Below, one piece after another: positions 9,941-21,206 of a DNA stretch of 64,000 nucleotides (positions within the stretch are counted from its first letter, which is position 1; each line of letters starts with the position of its first letter). A program made the translations under genes and the position numbers. The DNA is from Planoprotostelium fungivorum (Eukaryota > Evosea > Variosea > Cavosteliida > Cavosteliaceae): the NCBI GenBank assembly GCA_003024175.1, contig MDYQ01000127.1, positions 1 to 64,000 on the forward strand, given 5' to 3'. The notes beneath the pieces are model-generated. The model saw only the letters and a list, made by a program, of their open reading frames with translations, searched no databases and was not told where the DNA came from.

Positions 9941-12521
9941 ATGTCCACGTATGAAGAGCAGAGAGGAAGGTGACAGCCTCATGCTGCAGCTTGGAAGCTG
10001 AATGGCTGCAGGAAGCTTCTGCAGAGGATATTGTCCATCAGGTGCATTTCCGTCTCTGCTGCCGTCATCTTCATCGCTCTGTCTTCGTCTATCATCACAG
10101 CTTTGGGAGGAGTCACGCAGACTGCGTTGATCAAAGAAGTATTGGAGGTGAAGCATTGGGACGCTAGCCAACTGGTTAGAGCCTACCTGGACAAAACTCT
10201 GGGCTGGACCGACGATGCCGTCTCACAGTGTAAGGAGATGCGAATCTCATTCGTTCATCATTCACCAGGGAGCCTATACCTTCAGAGAAGAAGGACGATC
10301 GAGCCAAATTGGAATCAGACGCGGGTCGAGATGTATCACTATGCGACAGAATTAAATTTTGCACGAGACCTTGGATCAATCAGAGCGAATGGCTTCGAGG
10401 TGAGGAGGATTCTTGGAGCTCCACTCACGTCGCGTCAGATCGATTTCACGTGGGTGAATGGGAAATGCATCGGGGTCGAGAGCTACCACTACGCGATGGA
10501 CACGTTCGAAAACTTTTACGTCAACGATTCTTATTCGGAAGAGAGGCTCTACCACATCGACATGGACACTGATTTCCGCAGCATCAATCTGTCCGAGTGA
10601 GATGACTCATCTCTGCGACTCCTCTGAACTCTACAGCACCATGTTCACTCTCAACTATAACGGAAGCTTCTGGTATATACCCGGTCAAGGTCTCACGTGT
10701 GACGCACCACGATGGTGGGTCCCCCTAACTTATTACCCCGGCTACGATCCACCCATCGCCGTGCTATGTCGAAGGGCCAACTTCTGTTACAACGGCACAC
10801 AAGAGATTCTCGGTCAAACAGATGCATGCGTTGGGATGAACCAGTGAGTCGACCGAGAGATTGCAAACGTGACGAATGCTCCAGGTTAGTGGACATGCTG
10901 TCCACTGTCATCAAGGACTTGAGGAACGATGGGGCCTTGATTTATGTGGCGGATGATCTCGGCAATTTAGTCGCCACCTCAACCAATCTCTTTCCCTTTG
11001 ATCTGGACACGTGAGAGAATGTGGATGCTGTGAGGCTGATGGGAGATAGCGGAATACAGTACACGATCAACAATACGAATATCGACTGGATCAACGTGGC
11101 TTATCAGGCCTACATTCATCAACGAGAGGTCGTCAGCTACAACGGTGAGTCGATCAGAAGACGAACTCAACTGAGTTTACACAGGAGAGGAGTACCAATT
11201 AGCGTCGTTAAAATATCAATACTCAAATGACAATCTGAACTGGGTCATTGTACAGCTGGTACCCATTCCAAAGAATAATTACGTCCGTGACGCATTGATC
11301 ATCAACATTCTCATGTGTGTCGGCGCAACGGTCTTCTTGATGATCACCGTGTATTTCATTACCAAGTCACTCTACCAAATGTCGAACGTCTTAGAGAAGG
11401 TGGTTCGTCCCACACATACACTCCTCTCAATCTCTTCAGATGTCAAAGTTAGACTTGGAATTATCTGGATTAACAGAACCTCCCTTCTTGGAGGCCTCCA
11501 GACTGTACAAATCATTTTTGATCATGCACGCTGCTCTATCTTCCTTTCAAAAATACGTGCCAGTCGAAATTATATCTCACATTCTCAAATCAAAGGTGAG
11601 ATGATCCGTCAATTGTGACGGTGAATGACTGAATCAACAGAGAGAGGCCATTCCTTACTTGAAGAACGAGATTTGTACCGTGTATTTTCAAGACATCAAA
11701 GACTTCACGAGTTTGGCAGAAGAAGAAGATCCGGACGTGTTGGCAGCCATCACGGAAGAATACATGGAAGCCATGACTGAGATCATCACAGAGGTGACGG
11801 TTCATCGCAAGTGAAAATCTGAATTTTCGAACAGAACGGAGGTGTCGTCGATAAATACATCGGCGATTGTATCATGGCCCTATTCAACTTACCCTCTTCT
11901 CTTCACGATCACGAAGCCGCAGCATGCAGAGCTGCCTTAGACTGCACTCGGCAACTGCATCACCTCAACCAGAGGTGGAAGAAAATGTACAACATTGAAC
12001 TCTGGCATCGAATCGGCATCAATACTGGTATGGTCCTAGCCGGAAACATCGGTGCGAGTCCTTATTCTTCCTATCCATACTGAAACACCACAGGCAGCAG
12101 CAGAAGGATCGCCTTCACATGCATCGGAGATAACGTCAACTTGGCCTCACGCGTCGAAAACGCAAACAAATACTACGGAACGAACGTGCTCATCACAGAA
12201 GCCACACACAACCGAATACCGCCCAACCTCTTTATGTCCAGAAAGATCGCCATCATCCGGGTGGCCGGTAAAAAATCAGAGACTGCCGTCTACGAGATCA
12301 CGAGGGACAGATCATCAGCGAACGAGAGACTCTTCTCTTCTTATTCTTCAGCACTCTTATCCTACGAGCTGCAGCAGTTGAACCAAGCGAGAGCCAGGGT
12401 GCAAGACATCCTCGAAGAATTTCCTGCGGATCCGCCGACGTTGCATCTGAAGGAGAGAGTGGAAGCTGCCATGAGTGGCTCGCCTCACGATTGGAGTCCA
12501 GTGGAGGTATTGGCAAAGTGA
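9941..12521 (+). CDS. Membrane class III nucleotidyl (adenylyl) cyclase with Cache-like ectodomain
   Basis: This enzyme should make cAMP (or cGMP) from the nucleoside triphosphate. The start is ATG 9941 (MSTYEEQRGR); a 42-nt intron follows. The first membrane span is SAAVIFIALSSSIITAL. The long extracellular part has aromatic and Cys-rich blocks and a Cache/PAS-like strand pair LIYVADDLGNLVATS. The second span is LIINILMCVGATVFLMITV. A helical linker (SLYQMSNVLEKVV) leads to one cyclase domain at about 11640-12300. YFQDIKDFTSLAE and KYIGDCIMALFN supply the two metal Asp residues and a base-contacting Lys, and CIGDNVNLASRVE supplies the transition-state Asn and Arg. The catalytic set looks complete. 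The NLASR style resembles bacterial-type and amoebozoan receptor cyclases, which work as homodimers. Adenylyl specificity is inferred from the Lys. It converges on the MFS gene with 30 bp between stops. Confidence 0.85.
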
Positions 12522-12551
12522 AGAGGAGAGAAAGATCAGACGACGATGTCT

Positions 12552-14589
12552 TTATTTAACAGCGGCGCGTCCGCGTTCAACGAGAGGTTGGGCTTCCGGG
12601 CGACCTGATAAACGTTGAGATGGATGGATGATTTCTTTGTGACTGACCTCGATTCGTTTCGTCTCTTCCGGATGTCTGACGATGATGCAGATGATGATCC
12701 ATCCGATGAGACTGACTGCGATGACTACACCACTGACCGCGAAATTGATTCCTGTCACTTGATTCAGCTCCGATATCCATTTTAATCCATTTTAATGTTC
12801 TCACCCGGAAACACGAACGGCTTCGCATCAGGGGATATGAAAGCATTCCACAGGACACCGTTTGATGCAGGTCCAACAGCCCACACTAGACCTCTCAGAC
12901 ACATGAAGACACCTGATATGTCTCCCTGTCTGTCTTGTGTGTATTCTTTCGATATCGTGGCTTGTAAGATGGGATTGGCAGATATGGCGATGGAAACAAA
13001 GAGGGCCGCGGGTACCATCAGCCAACTGATCGGATGAGATGATGATGGTGATGACGATGATGGTGATGATGGAGAAGGGAGTGATGATGGAGATGATGGG
13101 GGATGAGCTCACGGATTCTCCATCAGAACGAATAAGAAGCAGGCAGATAGGGACAGGCAGAGACAGATGAATAACGCCAGACCCCTCTGCATGTTGGGTA
13201 CGACGTAAGCGTTCAGAGGAACTGTAGATATGAGAACAAGAAGAGAAGAGGCAGGTGAAGAAGAAGAGAAGAACAAGAAGAGAGGAGATTGAGTTGTATT
13301 CTGCTCACCTTGAATGAGGCCGACGAAGGCGATGACACTGTTTACGATTCCCGTTTGATATGCGTCCCAATTCCATCTGTATTTACACCACAAGGTAAGA
13401 GATTCGAGAGCTGATGATGACATCGATCAGTCGATCGATCGACACATCAGAAGACGAGAGAAGACGTCTCATGATGCGATGAGACGATTCAGATGAATTG
13501 TTTGGAATGTAACTCACAGACGAAGGAATAGGCTACGAGGAAAGCGAGGATGCAGAGGGATATAACGTAAAATCTTCCCTTTAAGACTCTGAAGGAGTAG
13601 AAGGGGATCAGTTCTTTCCATTCGAACGTCTCAGATATCCTCTCCTTCCATATGTCAGTATTCTCACAGTCATCATCACGATGATCATCATCGTATCATC
13701 GCGATGGTGAAGCATCTCTCACCTCTTCGGGTCTGAATTCGGGAGACAACAAGAGGATGAAAATCATGTTCAACAGGTGAATGCAGGCCGATATCTGGAA
13801 TACCAGGTCGATCTGCTTCTTCACCACCAACCACCCCGTCAACATTGGGAAACCAGCTCCAGTCAAACCGAAAGCTCCCCACATCAAACTATAGCCCAGA
13901 GCTATCGACAACATCAACACCATCATCCATCACATTACGATGGTCATCGATCGTGATCGTCGCGATCATCGACAGCATCTCACCTCTCTTCTCGAGTGTT
14001 GTGACGTCTGCGACACTGGCGGCGATAGTGATGTAGTACGAATTCAAGAGGCCGCAGATGAACTTGACGATCAAGATGACTTCAAGAGATACGGGGAAAG
14101 ACATGATGGCACTATCTACCGCCGCACTGATGAGAGATAAGACCATGATCTGTGATGCTTGAGTGGCAACGTACAAATGCATCATCATCTATGAGATGAT
14201 TTCCGGTATTGAATCACCTTTTTACGCCCGAAACGAGAGGACAGACGACCCCAAGTGGGTCCAGTGAACGTCTGAGCGCCCGTCATAACGGCAAAGACAT
14301 ATCCAGTCGCGGCACCTGTTCATCGTCAAGTTTAGATCATATCGACCTCTAAACCTGCGGCTCCTTGATCGTCGTTGTATAATCTCAACATAGCCCAAGG
14401 AACGGCACCCCAACTCATAGTCATAGATACACTGAACATGAAAATAGATATAAGTATGTATCCCAACTGTCGATCGTGAGAAGGTTGAGGAACATATGAA
14501 GATCACCTCAGATCTGAGAGATCTATAGATGAAGTGATGTAGATACGTACTCGAGGAAATCGGTAGCGGCCTTCCTTTCTGTCGTCCAT
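12552..14589 (-). CDS. Major facilitator superfamily transporter
   Basis: A polytopic transporter on the minus strand from ATG 14589 (MDDRKEGRYRFPR) to TAA at 12552. About eight exons encode strings of hydrophobic helices: LGYILISIFMFSVSMTMSWG, ATGYVFAVMTGAQ, then the MFS motif A loop GRLSSRFGRKK after helix 2, LEVILIVKFICGLLNSYY, ALGYSLMWGAFGLTGAGFP, the second-half start LESLTLWCKYRWNWDAYQ, LFVSIAISANPILQATIS, and a last helix VSGVVIAVSLIGWIIICIIV with a cytosolic tail. The helix count and central loop fit a 12-helix member. The GLIQ and GDISGVFM patterns recall the TetA/HIAT1 (MFSD14) branch. The substrate is unknown. Several introns are enlarged by GATGATGGTGATG-type filler (13030-13115, 13670-13720, 13920-13985). 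Confidence 0.8.
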
Positions 14590-14794
14590 TGTCGCGTGCG
14601 TGATGGTTGGCTTGTTTTCGTTCTCACGTGACAGCATCCCGTTGTTTGACAGAGGTAAGAAAATTCAACAAGATGAGGCAACACCTACAAAGACACAAAC
14701 ACAATTATATGGCCGACCATCCTTCTCTATCTGGTGACGAGCTGGATCAGAATTCGATTTTACGAAGCTCGGTGGATCCTGTAGACGCAATATA

Positions 14795-14806
14795 TTTTCC
14801 CGCCAA
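14795..14806 (+). promoter_or_regulatory. E2F-like site in the POLE3 promoter
   Basis: The bases TTTTCCCGCCAA match the E2F/DP consensus (TTTSSCGC-type) and lie 35 bp before the ATG of the POLE3 homologue, in the 251-bp divergent spacer shared with the MFS gene. E2F control of DNA replication genes is well established in animals and plants and E2F/DP occurs in amoebae. That this site is used here is inference. Confidence 0.55.
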
Positions 14807-14840
14807 CGTTTATTTTTGTTTGTTTAACAACGGGTGAACG

Positions 14841-15583
14841 ATGGATTCACGAGGAGAAGAGTTAGAGATCCCAAAAGCTTGTATACTGAGAATCGCTAAG
14901 AACGCTGTGAGTCTTGGATATGAACGCATTTCCATTATAGACATCAGATGATGTTGACGTTGGAATGCAGGAAGTGGATGGAGGAACAGTACATATTGCG
15001 AATGATGCTAAAGATTCACTGATCAAAGCGGCTCGATTATTCATCAATTATCTGACTGCTGGGTGAGAAGATCACAACGATAGACGACACTGACATCTAC
15101 AGAGCCAACGAGAGCTGTTTAACGGAGGGTAAAGTCACATTGAACGCACAACATGTTCTGAAGGCACTGGACGATCTGGAGCTACCATACAAAGAACAAA
15201 TCGAACAGTGGTTGACGGGTTATCAGAGCGCGAAAGATAAGAAGAAGAAGGACAAGGCATTGCAATCGAGCGATGCCACCAACACGATCAAGATGAATCC
15301 ATCGAAGGAAGTCCTCAAATCACCTCAGAAGCCGAAAGAGAGCGAACCCAAATCATCCAACAAACGTCCTCTATCCCCCAACGTCAAGACTTCAACACCG
15401 ACACCCATTCCAAATGCAAAGACATCATCTGCGCCCGTGAAGAAAGTCACACACTCGATCAAGTCGTCGACTCCATCATCATCGACCCCCGTCAAGAGCT
15501 CCTCTTCCATCAAACCTCCATCTTCCACACAACAACCGACGAGCCCCACAGAGAGCGCAGCAAAGAAGAGAAGGACAGATTAA
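14841..15583 (+). CDS. POLE3: Histone-fold subunit POLE3/Dpb4 (DNA polymerase epsilon, CHRAC)
   Basis: The N-terminal 100 residues are a histone fold of the Dpb4/CHRAC17 type: IPKACILRIAKNA, then HIANDAKDSLIKAARLFINY, ANESCLTEGKVTLNAQHVLK and ALDDLELPYKEQIEQWL. The family pairs with POLE4/Dpb3 in DNA polymerase epsilon and with CHRAC15 in chromatin remodelling. The start ATG 14841 gives the family N terminus. Introns lie at about 14908-14940 and 15063-15102. The second half is an unusual low-complexity Ser/Pro/Lys tail ending SAAKKRRTD, a likely nuclear localisation signal. An E2F-like site sits 35 bp upstream. The stop (15581-15583) is only 5 bp from the stop of the convergent SET gene. Confidence 0.88.
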
Positions 15584-15588
15584 AACCT

Positions 15589-17854
15589 TTAATCGATCTG
15601 TACTTCTTCTCCCGTGTCCGCCGCCGCCTTCACCCTCTTCACCTTCCTCCCTGCTTTAGACGTCAGCCATCATGATGCACGTGATGAGATAGCTCTTCAC
15701 CTGCCTCCACCTCTGACGTCTCTTCTTCTTCGAGCAGCTCCAAGTTCTCCTGCAGCAGCGCGTGATAGTAAGGAATGAGCTCCCTGTACGACCTCTTTGT
15801 GTTCCTGGCTAAGAAAGGCTCTCTACACAGGCTGTGGCGGTGGTTGAGATAGCCTTCTACGCTCCTGTGCTTCTTCTTCTTTGTCTTCTGCTTGTGTAGG
15901 GTGGACCCTCGCATGACCTCTTCCTCTAAGGCTCGGATGAAGTGCTGCTCTTGGCCTACGGTGAAGGCTTTCGGTACTTTCGGTTGGTATTCTTCTCGTC
16001 GGTAGTTTTCCTTCTGTCGTGGGGTCAGATCGATGTGTGAGTGATCGTGTTGTGAGTTGTAGGGTGGTGTCTTATACAGTCGTCGATCATCATCACGGGA
16101 TGATGATCGTTGATGGATGATGGATGATCGCATCATGATCATGATCGTGATCACCTTTAGATTCGTGGCCATTTGTTTCGGCTTCTCTCCCAAGAATCCC
16201 CTGCAGTTGACTCACCGCAGTGACAGATCTGCTTCTTCGCACCGAATCGTTCGAATTGGTAGTCGAAAGTCAATTCGGTGAAGGCTTTGACGTCCTCTAT
16301 GGCAAATATTCCCACTCTGTTCTCTCCCGTGACAGACCTGTACCAGTCAATCTCTTCTCTCTGTCATACGACATGTGATGTCGTGTGTCTATAATGTCCA
16401 TTTGTCTATCCATGCTCTTCTAATCTTGTGGTGTATCTTGTCATCACTCATTGTTTATGTCTTTTACTATTGGTATACTCTTTTTCTTCGATAATATATA
16501 TTGTAATGATATGTATGATAATCCGTCGAACGGATTTGTGGTGCACAGATATTGATCCATCTGACTCACCATTTCTGCGTCTGACAATTTGGCTTGCACG
16601 AGTGATTGATGAACCGAGCTTGGTTTCCCTTCTTTCTTGCGTCTATACATTCGTTCTGATCCAACGTGAGGTAGTAAAACTTTCCATCGTCCTCCATATC
16701 CTTCATTCTCTCCAGACATAGGTCGTTGCTGATGACTTCTCCCACGTATTCGATGATGAAGTCACCGGCTTTGACGTCTTGCTGCACTTGTAGGCCCCAT
16801 CCCTTCTTTTCCGTCTATAACATTCGTCAGCATGGTGATCGTGATCATCATCATCATGGTGATGTGATCTGTTGATGGAATGAAATCGATCAGATTGATT
16901 CGAATGTGATCGAACCATCCGAAAATGAACGATGATCGACGTGGCGAGATGAACATGACATGGGACGAATTATCGATGGGCATCGCGTTGAGATGAGCTC
17001 ACCATGAAGGGTGTTGTCTTTGGGTATGACCTCTTTTGAAATCGTTGATTCGTGCAGGCCGGACCTGTGGGACACATTCCGGGCGTACACTCTATGTTGA
17101 GGACTCTATTGATACATTCTTTTCCACAAGGAACCTCTCCCGGCTGAGGTTTGCACTGGCACACCAACGCATCGTCTTTCTTCTGTTTGTTCTCTTTCCT
17201 CTCCGAGTAGAAATCTGAAGACGAGTTGGACGGTGATGGGAGATGATGGATGGGACTCACTGCTGACGACGTTTTCGAAATCGTCAGCGTCCCACGGTCG
17301 TTCCTTGTTGTTCGAGATGGCCACTTTGATAAAGTCATGGGTATTGTCTCTGATGATGATGTCAGTCTTCCATTGTGTCCATCACAACAGAAATGAACTC
17401 ACGAGTGTGATCGATGCTTCTTTCGTTTGACTTCGTCTTCTTTCTTCACTCGATGTTTCTCGTCTCTTTTTTTCTCGTGCTTATCGTCTCTATGACTTCG
17501 TTTTTTCTCGTGTTTGGATTCATGCTTTGATTCGTGTTTCGATTCGTGCTTCTTATCATGTTTCTTGTCACGCTTCTTATCGTGATTCTTCTCTCTCTTC
17601 GATTCTCTTTTCGGGTCACTCTTCTCTTCCGTTCGACTTCCCTCCTCTCCCTTCGATCTCCTGTGTCTTTTTGACGATTCGTCCCTCTCTACACTCCTCG
17701 ATCTCTTCTTCTCCTTCTTCTCTCCGTCTCTCTTCTCTTTCGGAGGTCTCCCAGGTCCCCTCTGCTTCATCTGTCTTCCGAAATGATCATCCAACATCAC
17801 ATCTTCCTCGCGCGTCAGGCGGAGAAAAATTCGAGAAAATGTCAGAGAAGACAA
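15589..17854 (-). CDS. SETD2/NSD-type histone H3 lysine methyltransferase
   Basis: A nuclear lysine methyltransferase, probably acting on H3K36. Order: an AT-hook-like RGPGRPPKE; a long Lys/Arg/Glu/His-rich region with KHESKHESK repeats (17410-17760); an AWS zinc region (CQCKPQPGEVPCGKECINRV, then CTPGMCPTGPACTNQ); the SET domain with KGWGLQVQQDVKAGDF, EYVGEVISNDLC and the catalytic RFINHSCKPNCQTQKW; then GENRVGIFAIEDV and ELTFDYQFERFG. The post-SET motif reads CHCG in one frame and NCRGFLGEKPK in another, so it appears shifted by one base near 16206-16210. The C-terminal part continues in the second frame (DLTPRQKENYRREEYQ) to a TAA at 15589-15591. The intron near 16346-16565 is unusually long for this genome. 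The start at 17854 is uncertain; an upstream exon is possible. Confidence 0.82.
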
Positions 17855-18124
17855 CGAAGTAAGATATCTTACTTTCCGTAGAGAGAGGAAGGATTACCGT
17901 TTTGTTGGTCCATCCAAATCCATCCGAGGAGGTGTGGCTCTCATCATCCGTCCATAGACAATCCACCATCCGTCTGCACGATCTTCTATACGTCCAATCG
18001 ATCCTTTATCTCGAAGTTGGCGTCGAGATGATGGATGGAATATCATGGATGATATGATGATCCAGACGTGATGCATCACACTGATGTGTTGTTCGAATGC
18101 TGAAATAGGACTAGTTAAAACAAG

Positions 18125-18941
18125 ATGCCTAAGAGAAACGACAAGATCCCCAAGAACCACTTTAAGAAGAAGTGGGAGCTCAGAGTCAAGACCTGGTTCG
18201 ACCAGCCCGCCCAGAAGGCTGTTCGCAAGCAGAAGAGAGTCGCTAAGGCCGCCGCTGCCTTCCCCAGACCCACCGAGTCTCTCCGCCCCGTTGTACACTC
18301 GCCCACCCGCCGTTACAACTTCAAGATCAAGCTCGGCAGAGGATTCACCCAAGAGGAGCTGAAGGTGTGTGCTGATTCAGAAGATAGAGAGAGCGATGTC
18401 GAAATGCATCGTTTTCACCGTCTCACATGAGAGAAAATCATCGATCGCATTACACAAACACCATCATCACATCTTTTTCTCTCCATCGAAACCCCCCAAT
18501 GTTTCTCACATCATTCTCTCCAACGACACGATCACTGATCACAGACAGGCCGCCGGAGTTACCGCTCGCAAGGCTTTGACCATCGGACTGGCCGTCGACA
18601 GACGTCGCACCAACAAGAGCGAGGCCGCTTTCAACGCCAACGTACAGCGCATCAAGGGATACCTCGCCAAGCTGGTTGTCTTCCCACACACCAAGAAGGA
18701 GAAGCAGGCCGGAAACAAGGAAGAGCTGTCCAAGCTCACCCAGCAGACCGGTACCCTGCAGCCCATCAGACAGGAGCGCCTCCTCCTGTCTTCCGTCGCC
18801 AAGGCCGATGTCAACAGCAAGGTCTCCGCTGTCGATGTCCTCAGAAGAAGCATCAGCGACGCCAAGCTTGTTGGTCTGCGTGCCAGAGTCAAGGCCGAGA
18901 AGGCTGCCGCTGCCGCTGCCACCGCCAAGAAGGACGCTTAA
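18125..18941 (+). CDS. RPL13: 60S ribosomal protein eL13
   Basis: A large-subunit ribosomal protein. The start is MPKRNDKIPKNHFKKKW, matching the family N terminus; WFDQPAQKAVRKQKRV, RPVVHSPTRRYNFKIKLGRG and ARKALTIGLAVDRRRTNKS are family signatures. One intron (about 18367-18547) interrupts after the codons for QEELK. At about 180 nt it is long for this genome, as is common for ribosomal protein genes. The tail KAEKAAAAAATAKKDA ends at 18941. Codon use is strongly biased to C-ending codons (AAG, GCC, CGC), unlike its neighbours, as expected for a highly expressed gene. The promoter shares the roughly 270-bp spacer with the SET gene. Confidence 0.95.
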
Positions 18942-19226
18942 ATCTTTTCTCTTTGAAATACAAAACTCCCTCGAATTTTTCTCACTCGGCTTTCTTGTAT
19001 GTTTATGTTTCTACACAGTACGACGATAGATGTCTTTATAGATGTGGATGTATTGATGCACGTGTATCGTTGATGCATGAAAAGCTTCATCGTTTAGATG
19101 TAAGACTTCGTCTGTGATAATGTATCAGGAGGGGAAAATGAGTTTTATTTCGTTTTATTTATCTGAAAAAAGGGTCGCGTCGGAATGAGAAGGAGAAGTC
19201 TCGGTCAGTATAGAAGAAGATCAAAG

Positions 19227-21066
19227 ATGAAGGGTGCCGCCGTTCTCCTCCTCGCCACAGCCCTCGTGGGCTCTCTCGCTATTCCTCAGAGTGAGCTACC
19301 GTCTTCCCCTTCTCTAACATTAACCTCCTACAGTTGGAAAATCATCCGATTTGATCTCCAACGCCTACTTCGAGGGTAGAAGCGCTGATATCATCGTTAG
19401 CTCTGACTTGGTGAGTCGATTATCATACATCTCTTCCACATCTCCTCACACATTTCCAAAGGAGAATGCCGACGAGCTCTCCGCTTTCATCCCAAGCAAC
19501 AAGTTCATCCAATCATGGCCCGCCAACGCCCAATTGGAGGAGAAGTCCTTCGCCGATCTCGTCAGCTCTGTGATGGGTGGACCCGTCATCAACGAGAACA
19601 CCGACCGTCGTAACTTCCCCGACATGGACCTCTTCAACAAGGCCAGCGCCAACGTCATGTTCTTCGTCGACGGTGTCTCTCAAGGTGATCCCCCTCCATC
19701 CATTTTCCCCTCCTGATACATTATCACAGACGAAGCCAAGACCTTTAGCTTCACCAAGCAGGACGGAAGCTTCGTCCCCCTCGTCAAGACCTCATACCCA
19801 GAGGACTCCATCGCCACGGCTGCCACCTTGACCACCGGTTTCAACTCGAAGGACCACGGAATCGTCGGCGCCGACTGGCACACGAGAAAGGGTCTCCGAA
19901 CTGCCTACAAGTCCGGTGCCCTCCCCATCATGTCCTCCATATCGGACATCTTCGCCCAGGAGTACAAGGACAGAGTCTCCGTCCTCTCCATCTCTTCCGA
20001 CTTCCAGCTCGCCTCCGCATTCGGTGTCCACCCATACACCCAATCCGCTGCATCTTCCAATCACGCATCCCTCTACATCGACAATGAGAACGAGGGAGTC
20101 TCCGATGTCTACGCTGAGACATCTGCCTACCAGTTGACGAAGAATGGACTCATGGCTCAGATCGTTCTTCTCGGAGAGAAGTTGTCATTAGAGACCGAGA
20201 TGGATTTGGACACTCTCAAATTTACCGTTGGAGGTGCCACCTTTGACCTCACCATCCCCCAGCACTTGAACTTTTTCAACGAGCTCGTCGCTGTCGCCCA
20301 CGCTGTCGACAGACACGTTCAGACCAAGTCTGAATTGAACATGTACTACCTCTCCTTCTCTTCTCTCAAGCAGTTGAAGACCGTCGCCAACAAGGGTGAG
20401 ACCTCTAAACATCTCGATCGGTTTCTCATGCGATGGTGACAGATCAGATGAGAGTCGCCGCCCGTGTGATCGACGAGATCATCAGCGACATTTCTAGTCA
20501 GCTCAAGTCTGTCTACGGTGATAAGCTGTGCGTAGAGTACGTATTCGCTGGGGAGACCCTCGGAGAGAAGATCAAGAGGGACGGAGAGACACAGATGATG
20601 TCTTACCTTGCCATCAACGGCATCGTACCTTCCAAGAGCGTCTTTGATCACCACTACCCAGAGATCTACGTCTTTGACAACTCCAAGGTGACTGCTGAGA
20701 CCTGCTACAACTTGGAGAAGAAGCTCTTCAACTTTTACCACGTGAGTTACATGCCATCATGATGATCACATTCGACATCACATGATTAGACATCACATCA
20801 CGATGACACATTGCATCATGGAAATTGGGCGAAACTGATGAGAACAGGTCGACTGCCCCACCGTTGAGAACAGACTGAAGAGATCTTACGTACCCACCGC
20901 CGACGGCATCGTAGAGGACAACTTTGCCGCATACTTCCACATCTTACTGTGGTTCAACATCCTCCTCTTCCTCGTTGCCTTCTTTGCCGTCTACGCTCTC
21001 TGCTCCATGGACGTTGGATCAGACTCCCTCTTATACAGGATGACAACGACCGCTCGCAGAAACTGA
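19227..21066 (+). CDS. ATP6AP2: V-ATPase accessory protein 2 / (pro)renin receptor homologue
   Basis: A type I membrane protein that helps assemble the vacuolar proton pump. ATG 19227 opens a signal peptide (MKGAAVLLLATALVGSLAIP); an in-frame ATG at 19185 would only add basic residues. The luminal part is long and weakly conserved. It ends in one transmembrane span (AYFHILLWFNILLFLVAFFA) and the short cytosolic tail MDVGSDSLLYRMTTTARRN, which lines up with the invariant MDPGYDSIIYRMT tail of ATP6AP2. That tail is the basis of the call. About six exons are joined; the 3' intron (20742-20847) is filled with ATGATCACATC-type sequence. Codon bias toward C-ending codons suggests strong expression. 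Confidence 0.82.
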
Positions 21067-21206
21067 GAAGGCAAATGAAGATATTTACAATGTCCACGTG
21101 TTCTTGTTTTGTGAAGAGGTTTGGATGATGGAGGTCGAATGAGATGGTGGTTGTCATCTTCTTTTTGGGAGGAATAAATGGTTCTACAACTTCATCATCA
21201 GAGCGC

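Noticed and set aside
16428-16721. Plus-strand 97-codon frame rich in Leu/Ile
   Set aside because: It is antisense to a long intron and the SET exon of the methyltransferase and has no motif.
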